Shown: positions 44,160-52,529 of the stretch, in pieces
Position numbering within the stretch: position 1 is the first letter of the stretch
How the letters are laid out: each line of letters starts with the position of its first letter
NCBI RefSeq assembly: GCF_002150035.1
Contig: NZ_NETS01000010.1
Coordinates: 1,054,001-1,118,000 of the forward strand
DNA from: Leptospira venezuelensis
GTDB taxonomy: Bacteria; Spirochaetota; Leptospiria; Leptospirales; Leptospiraceae
DNA length: 64,000 bases
Direction of reading: 5' to 3'
The notes under the pieces: model-generated
Told to the model about the DNA's origin: nothing
Seen by the model: only the letters and a program-made list of their open reading frames with translations
Databases searched by the model: none
Position numbers and translations under genes: made by a program

Positions 44160-45854
44160 TTATTTGGAGGTCAACCAACGCATTCCTTCTTCTCTCGAAG
44201 GAGTATTGATCAGATCTATATTACCTGCTTTCATAGATTTAGTATCAATAGAAAGTTCGGAAAGAACTGATTGAGGGATTACGATAGCGATCTTTTTTAA
44301 AGGAGAAGCCATCGCTTTTGGAAACCAAATCTCGTTTACCCAGGTTTGTGCTTCCGCAGAAACGATTCCCATATTAGATGTATCTGCCATCCATTTGGTA
44401 ACTTGGAATTCTTTCACAAGTTCCAGGCCCTTCTCTAACATTTCACGATAACCTTCGTAACTAAAATTTTCGGTCCAGACTATCTCTACAAGATCGTATT
44501 TTTTAACGTAATATATCTTTCCGATCGCAGCTGTGAATTTTAGCTCATGAGTTTTGGAATCCATGACCTTCTCTGCTGCTTTTGTTTTTGCGGCGATCTG
44601 GAACATTCCTACGGTATTTCCGAGCTTGTTTGCAGTATTAGAGATCCCTAAAATTCTTTCTGCTAAAGAATCACTATTTTCTGAATTACTTACAGCTAAA
44701 TTACTGATAGAAGAAACCGAATCCACAACTTCTCTTGTTGCGGTATTATGCTCTGTAACTGCGTTTCGAATCTCATCGGATCGTTTAAGAACAAAGTCTG
44801 CTTCTTTGAGAACAGAGTTTCTGAGTTCTTGTTGGGAATTGACAGCTGCTCTCACTTCTGTAATTTGAGCGGACATTCTATCTATTGTTTCTATAATTTC
44901 TTGGATCTCTTTTGTTGTGATCTGGATCCTTTCCAAACCTTGAAACATATCATCTTGGTTCTTTTTCACTAATTCATTGATACTTCTTACGCTCAAAGCA
45001 GTTCTTTCTGCAAGTTTAGAAACCTCATCTGCAACTACTGCAAAACCTCTTCCTGCTTCTCCGGCTCTTGCTGCCTCAATAGACGCGTTAAGTGCTAACA
45101 TATTAATTTTTTCACTGATATCAGCGATATTCCCGATCGTTTTTGTAATCTCTTTAGAACTTTTTGAAAGATTGTCTATGGCCTGGCCCATATAGTTTAA
45201 GGATTGGGAACCTTTCTCTGCACGTTTGGAAATATCTTCAAAGGAAATTAAGGTTTCATCCACTTGGCCTTTTGTCTTTTCGATCGCAGAAGAAAGTTTT
45301 TCCACCTCTGTAACTAAGCTACCCATACTATGCGCGTTTTCTCCTGCAATTGAAGAAATTGAAGTTGCTACTCCGGAAATTTCTTCGATGGATGCGGAGA
45401 CTTCTTCTGTTGCAGCTGACTGGGATTGTATATTAGAACCGAAGTCTAAAACAACAGTCCTCATTTCTCCAGATTCCGTAGAAAGATTTTCTGCTGTGCT
45501 TCTGATCAGACCGATCAACTCAGATTGGCCTTGTAACATTCTATGAAAACTTTCATAAAAATCAAAAAGTAGATCTTTCGAATTTGTTTCTATTCTCGCA
45601 GTTAGATCACCTTTACTCACCTTCTTAAATGAATCTTGTATAGTTTGGAAAGTGCTAGCAAGCCAGGTACCTGAAAAAATTCCCATACATAAAGAAAAGA
45701 AAATCCCAACTCCTGCAGAGATGGAAGTCGCGAATCCGAATTTTTCCGCAGGAAGGACCCCTAAAAAGTAGAATGTTCCGAGTATGGATCCGAGGACCAA
45801 AGAAGTGAAAATTGAGTAAGAGAAAAAATAATAAAGCCTAAGTTTGAATAACAT
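44160..45854 (-). CDS. Methyl-accepting chemotaxis protein with C-terminal SpoIIAA-like domain
   Basis: 564 residues. Two N-terminal membrane helices (about 9-30 and 38-70) with almost no periplasmic loop, a HAMP-like linker, then the signalling domain; its tip has KINMLALNASIEAARAGEAGRGFAVVADEVSKLAERT, the MCP core motif. Residues about 440-564 (IGKIYYVKKYDLVEIVWTENFSYEGYREMLEKG..., MADTSNMGIVSAEAQTWV) look like a SpoIIAA-like/STAS-type domain fused at the C-terminus. It should sense an internal or membrane signal, since there is no periplasmic domain. Terminates next to ppnP. Confidence 0.88.
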   Translation of the reverse strand: MLFKLRLYYFFSYSIFTSLVLGSILGTFYFLGVLPAEKFGFATSISAGVGIFFSLCMGIFSGTWLASTFQTIQDSFKKVSKGDLTARIETNSKDLLFDFYESFHRMLQGQSELIGLIRSTAENLSTESGEMRTVVLDFGSNIQSQSAATEEVSASIEEISGVATSISSIAGENAHSMGSLVTEVEKLSSAIEKTKGQVDETLISFEDISKRAEKGSQSLNYMGQAIDNLSKSSKEITKTIGNIADISEKINMLALNASIEAARAGEAGRGFAVVADEVSKLAERTALSVRSINELVKKNQDDMFQGLERIQITTKEIQEIIETIDRMSAQITEVRAAVNSQQELRNSVLKEADFVLKRSDEIRNAVTEHNTATREVVDSVSSISNLAVSNSENSDSLAERILGISNTANKLGNTVGMFQIAAKTKAAEKVMDSKTHELKFTAAIGKIYYVKKYDLVEIVWTENFSYEGYREMLEKGLELVKEFQVTKWMADTSNMGIVSAEAQTWVNEIWFPKAMASPLKKIAIVIPQSVLSELSIDTKSMKAGNIDLINTPSREEGMRWLTSK

Positions 45855-45929
45855 TGAGATTCCTTTCTGTATAGGACGGAGAACTTATTTTGGAACCTAT
45901 TCTAAGTCAGTCTTAAATTGAAAATAGGC

Positions 45930-46024
45930 CCGAATCCTCTGGCACTTCCTCCTTGCTTTTGCAAGGATAGGTGGAGAAGTTTCGCTCTTTGGGAATCTGA
46001 TTTATCCCTTATGGGATATTTTTT
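45930..46024 (+). ncRNA. Candidate structured small RNA ending in a terminator
   Basis: In the 298-base gap between the chemoreceptor (minus) and hrcA, the + strand has a stem CCTTGC-TTTT-GCAAGG (45952-45967), flanked by CTTC-CTCC and GGTGGAGAAG that can extend it, followed by TATCCC-TTAT-GGGATA plus TTTTTT (46003-46024), a good intrinsic terminator with no gene upstream on this strand. This organisation suggests a small RNA, but no family match was recognised. Confidence 0.4.
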
Positions 46025-46114
46025 GTTTATTTTTTCTGTCAGACGAACACCGGGACTGCTTAAAATCCAAAATTCTTGACTTTTTTAGAATATTAAGGAA
46101 ACTTGAGAGATACT

Positions 46115-46141
46115 TTGGCACTCTAACTTGCAGAGTGCCAA
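46115..46141 (+). promoter_or_regulatory. CIRCE operator
   Basis: TTGGCACTC-N9-GAGTGCCAA, a perfect 9-9-9 inverted repeat differing from the consensus TTAGCACTC-N9-GAGTGCTAA by one base per arm. It is 11 bases upstream of the hrcA ATG at 46153 and includes a GTG (46135) that is therefore unlikely to be the start. The HrcA repressor should bind here and autoregulate the hrcA-grpE-dnaK-dnaJ operon. A -35-like TTGACT lies at 46076-46081. Confidence 0.95.
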
Positions 46142-46152
46142 TAAGAGTAGAT

Positions 46153-47181
46153 ATGGAACTATCCCAAAGACATAGGATGATCCTGAAAGCCACGGTGGAT
46201 GAGTTTATACAAGAGAACCGTCCAGTTGGCTCTAAAACCTTATTCGATAAACATGATATAGGTTTGTCCCCGGCATCTATACGTACCGTTCTCAAAGAAC
46301 TGGAAGAGATGGGATATCTCGCTTCTCGACATACTTCGGGGGGAAGGATCCCAACAGAGATAGGCTATCGATTCTATGTGGATTCTTTAGTGGTTCTTTA
46401 TGAGTTAACCATTAAGGAAAAACAAAGGATTCAGGAAGAATACCTAAAGATGCAGTTTAAACTGGATCAGATCCTGAAAGCGACAGCAAGTGTTCTCGCT
46501 AGTCTTTCAAATTCGGCGGGAGTGGTTTTAGGACCGGCCAAAAGTTTAGACACTCTAAAACATGTTGAGTTGATCCATGTTCATGGGGACGAGGTTCTGA
46601 TGATCATGGTAATGCGATCCGGAGCTGTGCTGAACCGGAGCGTATTCTTAGATAGGAATTATAGCCAGGAAGAGTTGTATCAGATCTCAAAGTATCTGAA
46701 TGATAACGCAAAAGGTTATGATATGTTCGAGATCCAGGAGAAGGTGATCCCTTCTCTATTGCTGAGAAAAGACGGACCATTAGATTTTTATAAAGTGTCT
46801 GGAGTGATCTCTTCCGCAATGACGCCGGATAATTCCGAAGTGTCTTTGTATATTGATGGTCTCAAGAATTTATACGGAAGATTTAAGGACGAAGAGGAAA
46901 AACTTAACCAGGTTCTCTCCTTACTGGATGATAAAAGATTCCTCACCGGAATGTTTGGGGATTATCCTGAACATGATGGAGTGTATACCGTCATTGGAAA
47001 GGACGGAGACGGAAGAATGGGCGGAGTGAGTATCATTACTTCTGGATATAGAATGGGAGAAAAAAGGATAGGCGCTATGGGAATCATAGGTCCACAGAGG
47101 ATGGATTATCATAGAGCACTTCCACTTGTAGATTTTACTTCGAAACTGGTTTCGGAGATGATCACGCGTATTAGTAAGTAG
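46153..47181 (+). CDS. hrcA: Heat-inducible transcription repressor HrcA
   Basis: 342 residues from the ATG at 46153. N-terminal winged helix: MELSQRHRMILKATVDEFIQENRPVGSKTL, ASIRTVLKELEEMGYL and the HTSGGRIPTEIGYRFYVD loop are the family signatures. The C-terminal GAF-like part ends with GRMGGVSIITSGYRMGEKRIGAMGIIGPQRMDY. Represses class I heat-shock genes by binding CIRCE, with GroEL as co-repressor in known systems. An upstream GTG lies inside CIRCE and is rejected. Confidence 0.96.
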   Translation: MELSQRHRMILKATVDEFIQENRPVGSKTLFDKHDIGLSPASIRTVLKELEEMGYLASRHTSGGRIPTEIGYRFYVDSLVVLYELTIKEKQRIQEEYLKMQFKLDQILKATASVLASLSNSAGVVLGPAKSLDTLKHVELIHVHGDEVLMIMVMRSGAVLNRSVFLDRNYSQEELYQISKYLNDNAKGYDMFEIQEKVIPSLLLRKDGPLDFYKVSGVISSAMTPDNSEVSLYIDGLKNLYGRFKDEEEKLNQVLSLLDDKRFLTGMFGDYPEHDGVYTVIGKDGDGRMGGVSIITSGYRMGEKRIGAMGIIGPQRMDYHRALPLVDFTSKLVSEMITRISK

Positions 47182-47190
47182 TAATGAACC

Positions 47191-47766
47191 ATGCAAGGAA
47201 ATGATAGAGAGATGAGTCAAGAAGAAGCGGTCGCAACGCCTACCGGAGAAAATTCGGCTGATTCCCAAAAGCCGGAAAGCGTAGAGGAAACTTTACGTAA
47301 GGAATTGGAGATTGCGAAAAAAGAGATCGAATCCTTAAAAGATTCTTGGACTCGTGAAAGAGCCGAGTTTCAGAATTATAAGAGGAGATCTGCGCAAGAA
47401 TTTTCTAATATTAAGAAGGAAGCAGTCAAATCTCTGGTAGCGGAGTTTTTGAATCCGATCGATAATTTGGATCGTGTTGGTTCCGGTGTAAATGTTACGG
47501 AAGAGGTAAAACCTTTCGTGGACGGAGTAACGATGATCCTAAAGGAATTTTATTCCGTATTAGAAAGATCGAATGTGTTTAGGCAGTATCCGCAAGGAGA
47601 AACGTTTGATCCAACTTCGATGGAAGCATTGTCTTCTGAAGAAGGGGAGCAATATACAGAAGAGACCGTGATAGAAGTCTATCAGGCAGGGTTCTATATT
47701 AAGGAAAACGAAGATAAGTTCTCCTTAAGACCTGCAAGGGTGAGAATTGGAAAACCTAAAGCTTAA
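47191..47766 (+). CDS. grpE: Nucleotide-exchange factor GrpE
   Basis: 191 residues (or 184 if the second ATG, 47212, is used; neither has a strong Shine-Dalgarno). The N-terminal acidic coil, WTRERAEFQNYKRRSAQEF helix, FLNPIDNLDRV and the C-terminal QAGFYIKENEDKFSLRPARVRIG match GrpE, the ADP-release factor of DnaK. Second gene of the CIRCE operon. A short palindrome AGGCAC-atg-GTGCCT lies 14 bases past the stop. Confidence 0.95.
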   Translation: MQGNDREMSQEEAVATPTGENSADSQKPESVEETLRKELEIAKKEIESLKDSWTRERAEFQNYKRRSAQEFSNIKKEAVKSLVAEFLNPIDNLDRVGSGVNVTEEVKPFVDGVTMILKEFYSVLERSNVFRQYPQGETFDPTSMEALSSEEGEQYTEETVIEVYQAGFYIKENEDKFSLRPARVRIGKPKA

Positions 47767-47863
47767 TGCTTTGGGACTTAGGCACATGGTGCCTTGAATA
47801 AAACGAATTAAATCATGAATAACCGCCGGGGTAAGGACTCAAATGGCGGAAGGAGAAACCAAA

Positions 47864-49798
47864 ATGTCAAAAGAGAAGATTATCGGAATCGACTTAGGAA
47901 CCACAAACTCTTGCGTTTCCGTTATGGAAGGTGGAGACCCGGTAGTAATCCAAAACTCCGAAGGTGCTAGAACTACTCCGTCGATCGTTGCTTTTACCGC
48001 TAAAGGGGAAACTTTGGTAGGCCAGTTCGCTAAGAACCAGGCTATTACTAACGCGGTAAATACGATTCGTTCCGCAAAAAGATTTATAGGACGCAGATTC
48101 AACGAGACCGAACAAGAGATGAAGCACGTTTCCTATAAAGTAATCAAAAGTGGTAACGATGGATTAAAATTCGAAACTGCTAACGGTGAGTTCACTGCTC
48201 AAGAGATCTCTGCTCGTGTTCTTCAAAAGATGAAACAAACTGCAGAAGATTATCTTGGTCACAAAGTGACCAAGGCGGTGATCACAGTTCCTGCTTATTT
48301 CAATGACGAACAACGTCAGGCAACTAAAGATGCAGGAAGAATCGCTGGTCTGGAAGTAGAAAGGATCATTAACGAGCCTACTGCTGCTGCACTTGCTTAC
48401 GGTTTCGATAAGAAGAAGAGTAATGCAAAAATCGCCGTTTATGACTTGGGAGGAGGAACCTTCGACGTTTCTATCCTTGAGTTAGGAGACGGTGTATTCG
48501 AAGTAAAATCTACCAATGGTGACACTCACTTAGGTGGCGACGATTTCGATATGGTCATCATGGAATGGATGATCGAAGAATTCAAAAAGCAGTACGGGAT
48601 CGATATCTCCCAAGATAAGAATACCGTTCAACGTTTGAAAGAAGCTGCAGAAAAAGCAAAAATCGAACTTTCCGGGACCATGTCTACTCAAGTGAACTTG
48701 CCGTTCATCACTGCTGATGCTACTGGACCAAAACACTTGGATATGAATCTTACAAGAGCTAAGTTCGATCAGTTGACTAGCCGTTTGGTAGAAAGAACTC
48801 GTATTCCGTGTGAAAACGCGTTACGTGATGCTGGATTAAAAGCTTCCGATATCGACGAAGTGATATTAGTGGGAGGATCCACTCGTATCCCTGCTGTACA
48901 AGAACTTGTAAAAGGAATTTTTGGTAAAGAACCGAATCGTTCTGTAAACCCTGACGAGGTAGTTGCAATCGGTGCTGCTATCCAAGGCGGAGTTTTAGCT
49001 GGAGAAGTTTCAGACGTTCTTCTATTGGATGTAACCCCACTTTCACTCGGTATCGAGACATTGGGTGGCGTAATGACCAAGTTGATCGACAGAAATACTA
49101 CGATCCCAACTAAAAAATCTCAGGTGTTCTCTACTGCTGCGGACAATCAAAATGCAGTGTCTATCCATGTTCTCCAAGGAGAAAGAGATATGGCTGCCGG
49201 TAACCGCACGCTCGGAAGATTCGATCTGATTGGAATTGCACCTGCACCTAGAGGAGTTCCTCAAATTGAAGTTACATTCGATATCGATGCGAACGGTATA
49301 GTGCATGTTTCTGCAAAAGATCTGGGAACTGGTAAAGAACAAAAGATACGTATTGAATCTTCTTCTGGATTAAGCGAAGACGAGATCTCTAAAATGGTAA
49401 AAGATGCAGAGGCACATGCTGCTGCAGATAAAGCTGCTAGGGAACTTGTAGAAGCTAAGAACGAGTTGGATACGATCACTTATTCTTTGGAAAAAGCGGT
49501 TACAGATGCTGCGGATAAACTTTCAGACAGCGAAAAACAATTGGCGAATGACGAGATCAAACGCGCAAGAGAAGCGATCGAATCAGGTGATATCGGTCGT
49601 ATTAACGCTGCGAAAGAATCCATTACCAAGAGAGCTTCGGAAATAGGTTCCAAAATTTATTCCCAAGGAGCTCCAGGCGAGGAAGCAGGTCCAGGACCTA
49701 ACGGTGCGGGACCAGGAGAAGGCGCAGACAATTCCCAAGCTAAGGGAGAAAAGGTCGTGGACGCCGACTATACCGTAGTGGACGATGAGAAAAAGTAA
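47864..49798 (+). CDS. dnaK: Chaperone DnaK (Hsp70)
   Basis: 644 residues from the ATG at 47864, with AAGGAG 8 bases upstream; an ATG 21 bases earlier is in frame but leads the family N-terminus. IIGIDLGTTNSCVSVMEGG (phosphate 1), IAVYDLGGGTFDVSIL (phosphate 2) and VILVGGSTRIPAVQ (adenosine) are present; the C-terminal peptide-binding domain and a lid ending in EKVVDADYTVVDDEK complete it. Third gene of the hrcA operon. Confidence 0.98.
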   Translation: MSKEKIIGIDLGTTNSCVSVMEGGDPVVIQNSEGARTTPSIVAFTAKGETLVGQFAKNQAITNAVNTIRSAKRFIGRRFNETEQEMKHVSYKVIKSGNDGLKFETANGEFTAQEISARVLQKMKQTAEDYLGHKVTKAVITVPAYFNDEQRQATKDAGRIAGLEVERIINEPTAAALAYGFDKKKSNAKIAVYDLGGGTFDVSILELGDGVFEVKSTNGDTHLGGDDFDMVIMEWMIEEFKKQYGIDISQDKNTVQRLKEAAEKAKIELSGTMSTQVNLPFITADATGPKHLDMNLTRAKFDQLTSRLVERTRIPCENALRDAGLKASDIDEVILVGGSTRIPAVQELVKGIFGKEPNRSVNPDEVVAIGAAIQGGVLAGEVSDVLLLDVTPLSLGIETLGGVMTKLIDRNTTIPTKKSQVFSTAADNQNAVSIHVLQGERDMAAGNRTLGRFDLIGIAPAPRGVPQIEVTFDIDANGIVHVSAKDLGTGKEQKIRIESSSGLSEDEISKMVKDAEAHAAADKAARELVEAKNELDTITYSLEKAVTDAADKLSDSEKQLANDEIKRAREAIESGDIGRINAAKESITKRASEIGSKIYSQGAPGEEAGPGPNGAGPGEGADNSQAKGEKVVDADYTVVDDEKK

Positions 49799-49805
49799 CT
49801 AAGAC

Positions 49806-50933
49806 ATGAGTGACAAAAGTTACTACGATATCCTCGGAGTTTCCAAATCCGCGACTGATGAAGAAATCAAGTCTGCGTATCGGAAGTTAGCTATCAAATA
49901 TCACCCTGATAAGAACCAGGGTGATAAAGCTGCTGAAGAGAAATTTAAGGAAGCTACCGAGGCCTACGAAGTTTTAAGAGACGCCAATAAGCGTCGCATG
50001 TACGACCAATACGGCAAAGCCGGAGTGGGTGCAGGCGCTCAAGGTGGATTTGGAGGAGGAGCATATACTGACTTCTCTGATATCTTCGGTGATTTCGGAG
50101 ATATTTTCGGCGACTTCTTCGGAGGGGGAGCAGGAAGAGGTGCTGGAGGCGGTGCTCGCAGATCCGGTCCACAACGCGGCTCCGATCTTCGTTATAATCT
50201 AGAAGTTTCCCTCGAAGACGCAGCTCTAGGCAGGGAATATAAAATCGAAATCCCAAGACTGGAAACCTGTGTAGATTGTGGAGGTTCCGGTGCAAACAAG
50301 GGAAGCACTCCTCAAACTTGTCCGGATTGCGGCGGTTCAGGGCAGATCCGTAGATCTCAGGGATTCTTCTCCGTTGCAACTACATGTGGAACCTGTCGTG
50401 GAAAAGGTACAATCATATCTAATCCGTGCAAGACCTGTCATGGACAAGGCCTAGTAGAAAAAAGACGTACTATCAATATTAAGATCCCACCTGGTATCGA
50501 ATCAGGAAGCAGACTAAAAGTTTCCGGCGAAGGGGAAGCAGGACCTAATGGTGGTCCTCATGGAGATCTATATGTGGTAACACATATTAAAAAACATGAA
50601 TTATTCGAACGCCAAGCAAACGACTTGATCTTAAACAAAAAGATCAGTTTAACACAAGCAATCTTAGGTGGAGACATTGAAGTTCCAACCATAGACGGCA
50701 AAAAGGTGAAGATGAAAATTCCGGAAGGAACCGAGTCAGGCCAAGTGTTCCGTTTGAAAGGTCATGGAATTCCGTATCTAGGTGGATATGGAAAAGGGGA
50801 CCAACACGTGATCGTTCGCATCGAGATCCCTAAAAAACTAACTAGACGACAAAGAGAATTGATCGAAGAATTCGCCCGTGAGTCCGGAGAATCTGTTTCC
50901 GGTTCTAAGGGTAAAATTTTTACGAATAAGTAA
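49806..50933 (+). CDS. dnaJ: Chaperone DnaJ (Hsp40)
   Basis: 375 residues. J domain with HPD in KYHPDKNQGDKAAEEKF, a Gly/Phe-rich linker (GGFGGGAYTDFSDIFGD), four CxxCxGxG zinc modules (CVDCGGSGANKG, CPDCGGSGQIR, CGTCRGKGTI, CKTCHGQGLV) and the C-terminal client-binding domains. Type I DnaJ. It is 7 bases after dnaK, same operon. Confidence 0.97.
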   Translation: MSDKSYYDILGVSKSATDEEIKSAYRKLAIKYHPDKNQGDKAAEEKFKEATEAYEVLRDANKRRMYDQYGKAGVGAGAQGGFGGGAYTDFSDIFGDFGDIFGDFFGGGAGRGAGGGARRSGPQRGSDLRYNLEVSLEDAALGREYKIEIPRLETCVDCGGSGANKGSTPQTCPDCGGSGQIRRSQGFFSVATTCGTCRGKGTIISNPCKTCHGQGLVEKRRTINIKIPPGIESGSRLKVSGEGEAGPNGGPHGDLYVVTHIKKHELFERQANDLILNKKISLTQAILGGDIEVPTIDGKKVKMKIPEGTESGQVFRLKGHGIPYLGGYGKGDQHVIVRIEIPKKLTRRQRELIEEFARESGESVSGSKGKIFTNK

Positions 50934-50954
50934 TATCCACAAAAAGGAAGTTTC

Positions 50955-51914
50955 ATGACTAACAAAGTCAAGATCGGAGTAATCGGGACAGGCCATATGG
51001 GCCAATACCACGTGAACGTGGCCAAAACATTAAGCGATGCGGAGTTGATCGGTATTTATGACTCTGATTCCGAAAGAGCCTCCCAGATGGCGGAAAAACA
51101 TAAAACTTCTGCCTTCTCAACTGTAGACGATCTGATCAAGCATACTGATTCTGTGATCATTGCGGTGCCTACATTCTTGCACCACGAAATTGGTAAGAAG
51201 GCACTCCTGGCCGGCAAACATGTTTTGGTAGAGAAGCCGATCGCAGAAACATTAGAACAAGCCAAAGAATTAGTGGAACTCGCTTCTAAAAACAATTTGG
51301 TCTTACAAGTAGGTCACGTTGAACGTTTTAACGGTGCGGTCCTAGAACTTGGAAAGATCGTAACTGAACCTTTATTGATCGAATCCAGAAGATTAGCCCC
51401 TTTTAATCCTAGAATTAAGGATGTCGGAGTAGTTCTGGATATGATGATCCACGATATTGATATCGTATTGAATCTTGTAAAATCTCCCGTCAAATATCTA
51501 AGTGCAGTGGGGACCAAAGTGGTTTCCGCTCACGAAGATATTGCATCCGTTATTCTCCATTTCGAGAATGGTGCGATTGCGAATATTTCCGCGAGCAGAA
51601 ATACACAAGCCAAAATTCGGACCCTGAATATCACTCAAAAAGACGTGTACATCACATTAGATTTTAGCGACCAAGAGATCGAGCTTCATAGACAAGCTAC
51701 TTCGGATATTCTACTTAGGACCGGAGAGATCAAATATCGCCAAGAATCCATTGTTGAGAAGATATTCGTTCATAAGGATAACCCTTTAAAACAGGAACAT
51801 GAACATTTTGTAAAATGTATCCTAAAAGAAACGGAACCTTTAGTGGATGGAAGATCCGATATCCAAACTCTGGAGATCGCGTACAGAATTTTGAAAGAGA
51901 TACATAAAAACTGA
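50955..51914 (+). CDS. Gfo/Idh/MocA-family NAD(P)-dependent oxidoreductase
   Basis: 319 residues. KIGVIGTGHMGQYHVNVAK is the Rossmann GxGxxG; HVLVEKPIAETLEQAKEL is the conserved EKP motif (catalytic Lys), and DMMIHDIDIVLNLV is the third conserved block with the His. The substrate (sugar derivative or other) cannot be told. It has an AAGGAAG Shine-Dalgarno and starts 21 bases after dnaJ, so it probably shares the heat-shock transcript at some level. Confidence 0.9.
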   Translation: MTNKVKIGVIGTGHMGQYHVNVAKTLSDAELIGIYDSDSERASQMAEKHKTSAFSTVDDLIKHTDSVIIAVPTFLHHEIGKKALLAGKHVLVEKPIAETLEQAKELVELASKNNLVLQVGHVERFNGAVLELGKIVTEPLLIESRRLAPFNPRIKDVGVVLDMMIHDIDIVLNLVKSPVKYLSAVGTKVVSAHEDIASVILHFENGAIANISASRNTQAKIRTLNITQKDVYITLDFSDQEIELHRQATSDILLRTGEIKYRQESIVEKIFVHKDNPLKQEHEHFVKCILKETEPLVDGRSDIQTLEIAYRILKEIHKN

Positions 51915-51923
51915 TCGGGTAGT

Positions 51924-52478
51924 ATGGAAAACGGATTCAGCGGAAAAGTATTAATCTCTAATTCGTCTATCGTAACGGATTATTTCAATCGTACTGTGAT
52001 CCTAATGGTGGAACACGATCAATCGGGCGCATTCGGCCTTGTATTGAATAAAAAGATGGATGTTGCATTGAGCGAAGTGATCCAAGGAATTCCGGAAGGA
52101 ATAGACGGATCTTCTCCGATCTATTCCGGAGGTCCTGTAGATCCTACCTTTGTCTCCATTCTTCATGATAATCCTAAATTAAAACAACCTGGGATCGAAG
52201 TTATCCCTGGTGTGTTTCTTGCCAGAAGTTTTGAAGCTCTGGTGGAATTATTAGAACATCCTGATAAAACCAAATTTAACGTATACCAAGGATATTCCGG
52301 TTGGGGAGCTTCTCAACTAGAAGGTGAGATGGAGCGTAAATCTTGGGTGGTTCATGATCCAAACGCGGAGTGGATCTTTACAGAAGATCCGGAAGCAACT
52401 TGGCAAGAAGCCTTAAAGAGCAAAGGTGGATTGTATAAGTATTTCGTGGAACATACCAAAGATCCAATGTTGAACTAG
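51924..52478 (+). CDS. YqgE/AlgH-family protein (UPF0301)
   Basis: 184 residues. GKVLISNSSI, FNRTVILMVEHDQSGAFGLVLNKKM, IYSGGPVDPTFVSILH, GVFLARSFEALVELL, YQGYSGWGASQLEGEMERKSW are the classical blocks of YqgE/AlgH. Function of the family is not settled. 9 bases after the oxidoreductase, last gene before a convergent gene. Confidence 0.92.
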   Translation: MENGFSGKVLISNSSIVTDYFNRTVILMVEHDQSGAFGLVLNKKMDVALSEVIQGIPEGIDGSSPIYSGGPVDPTFVSILHDNPKLKQPGIEVIPGVFLARSFEALVELLEHPDKTKFNVYQGYSGWGASQLEGEMERKSWVVHDPNAEWIFTEDPEATWQEALKSKGGLYKYFVEHTKDPMLN

Positions 52479-52498
52479 GGTTTTTAAACAGATTAATG

Positions 52499-52529
52499 AA
52501 AGAGGCTTCCCTTTTCAGGAAGGCTCTTT
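52499..52529. terminator. Stem-loop between convergent genes
   Basis: AAAGAGGCTTCC (52499-52510) pairs with GGAAGGCTCTTT (52518-52529), 11 of 12 bp, 7-base loop, then TTC. It is 21 bases after the YqgE stop and covers the last codons of the convergent SPFH gene, so it may serve both. Confidence 0.65.

Noticed and set aside
47780..47794. AGGCAC-atg-GTGCCT palindrome between grpE and dnaK
   Set aside because: Too short (6 bp stem) and without a U-run; CIRCE-like features are absent. Possibly an RNA processing site, but unsupported.
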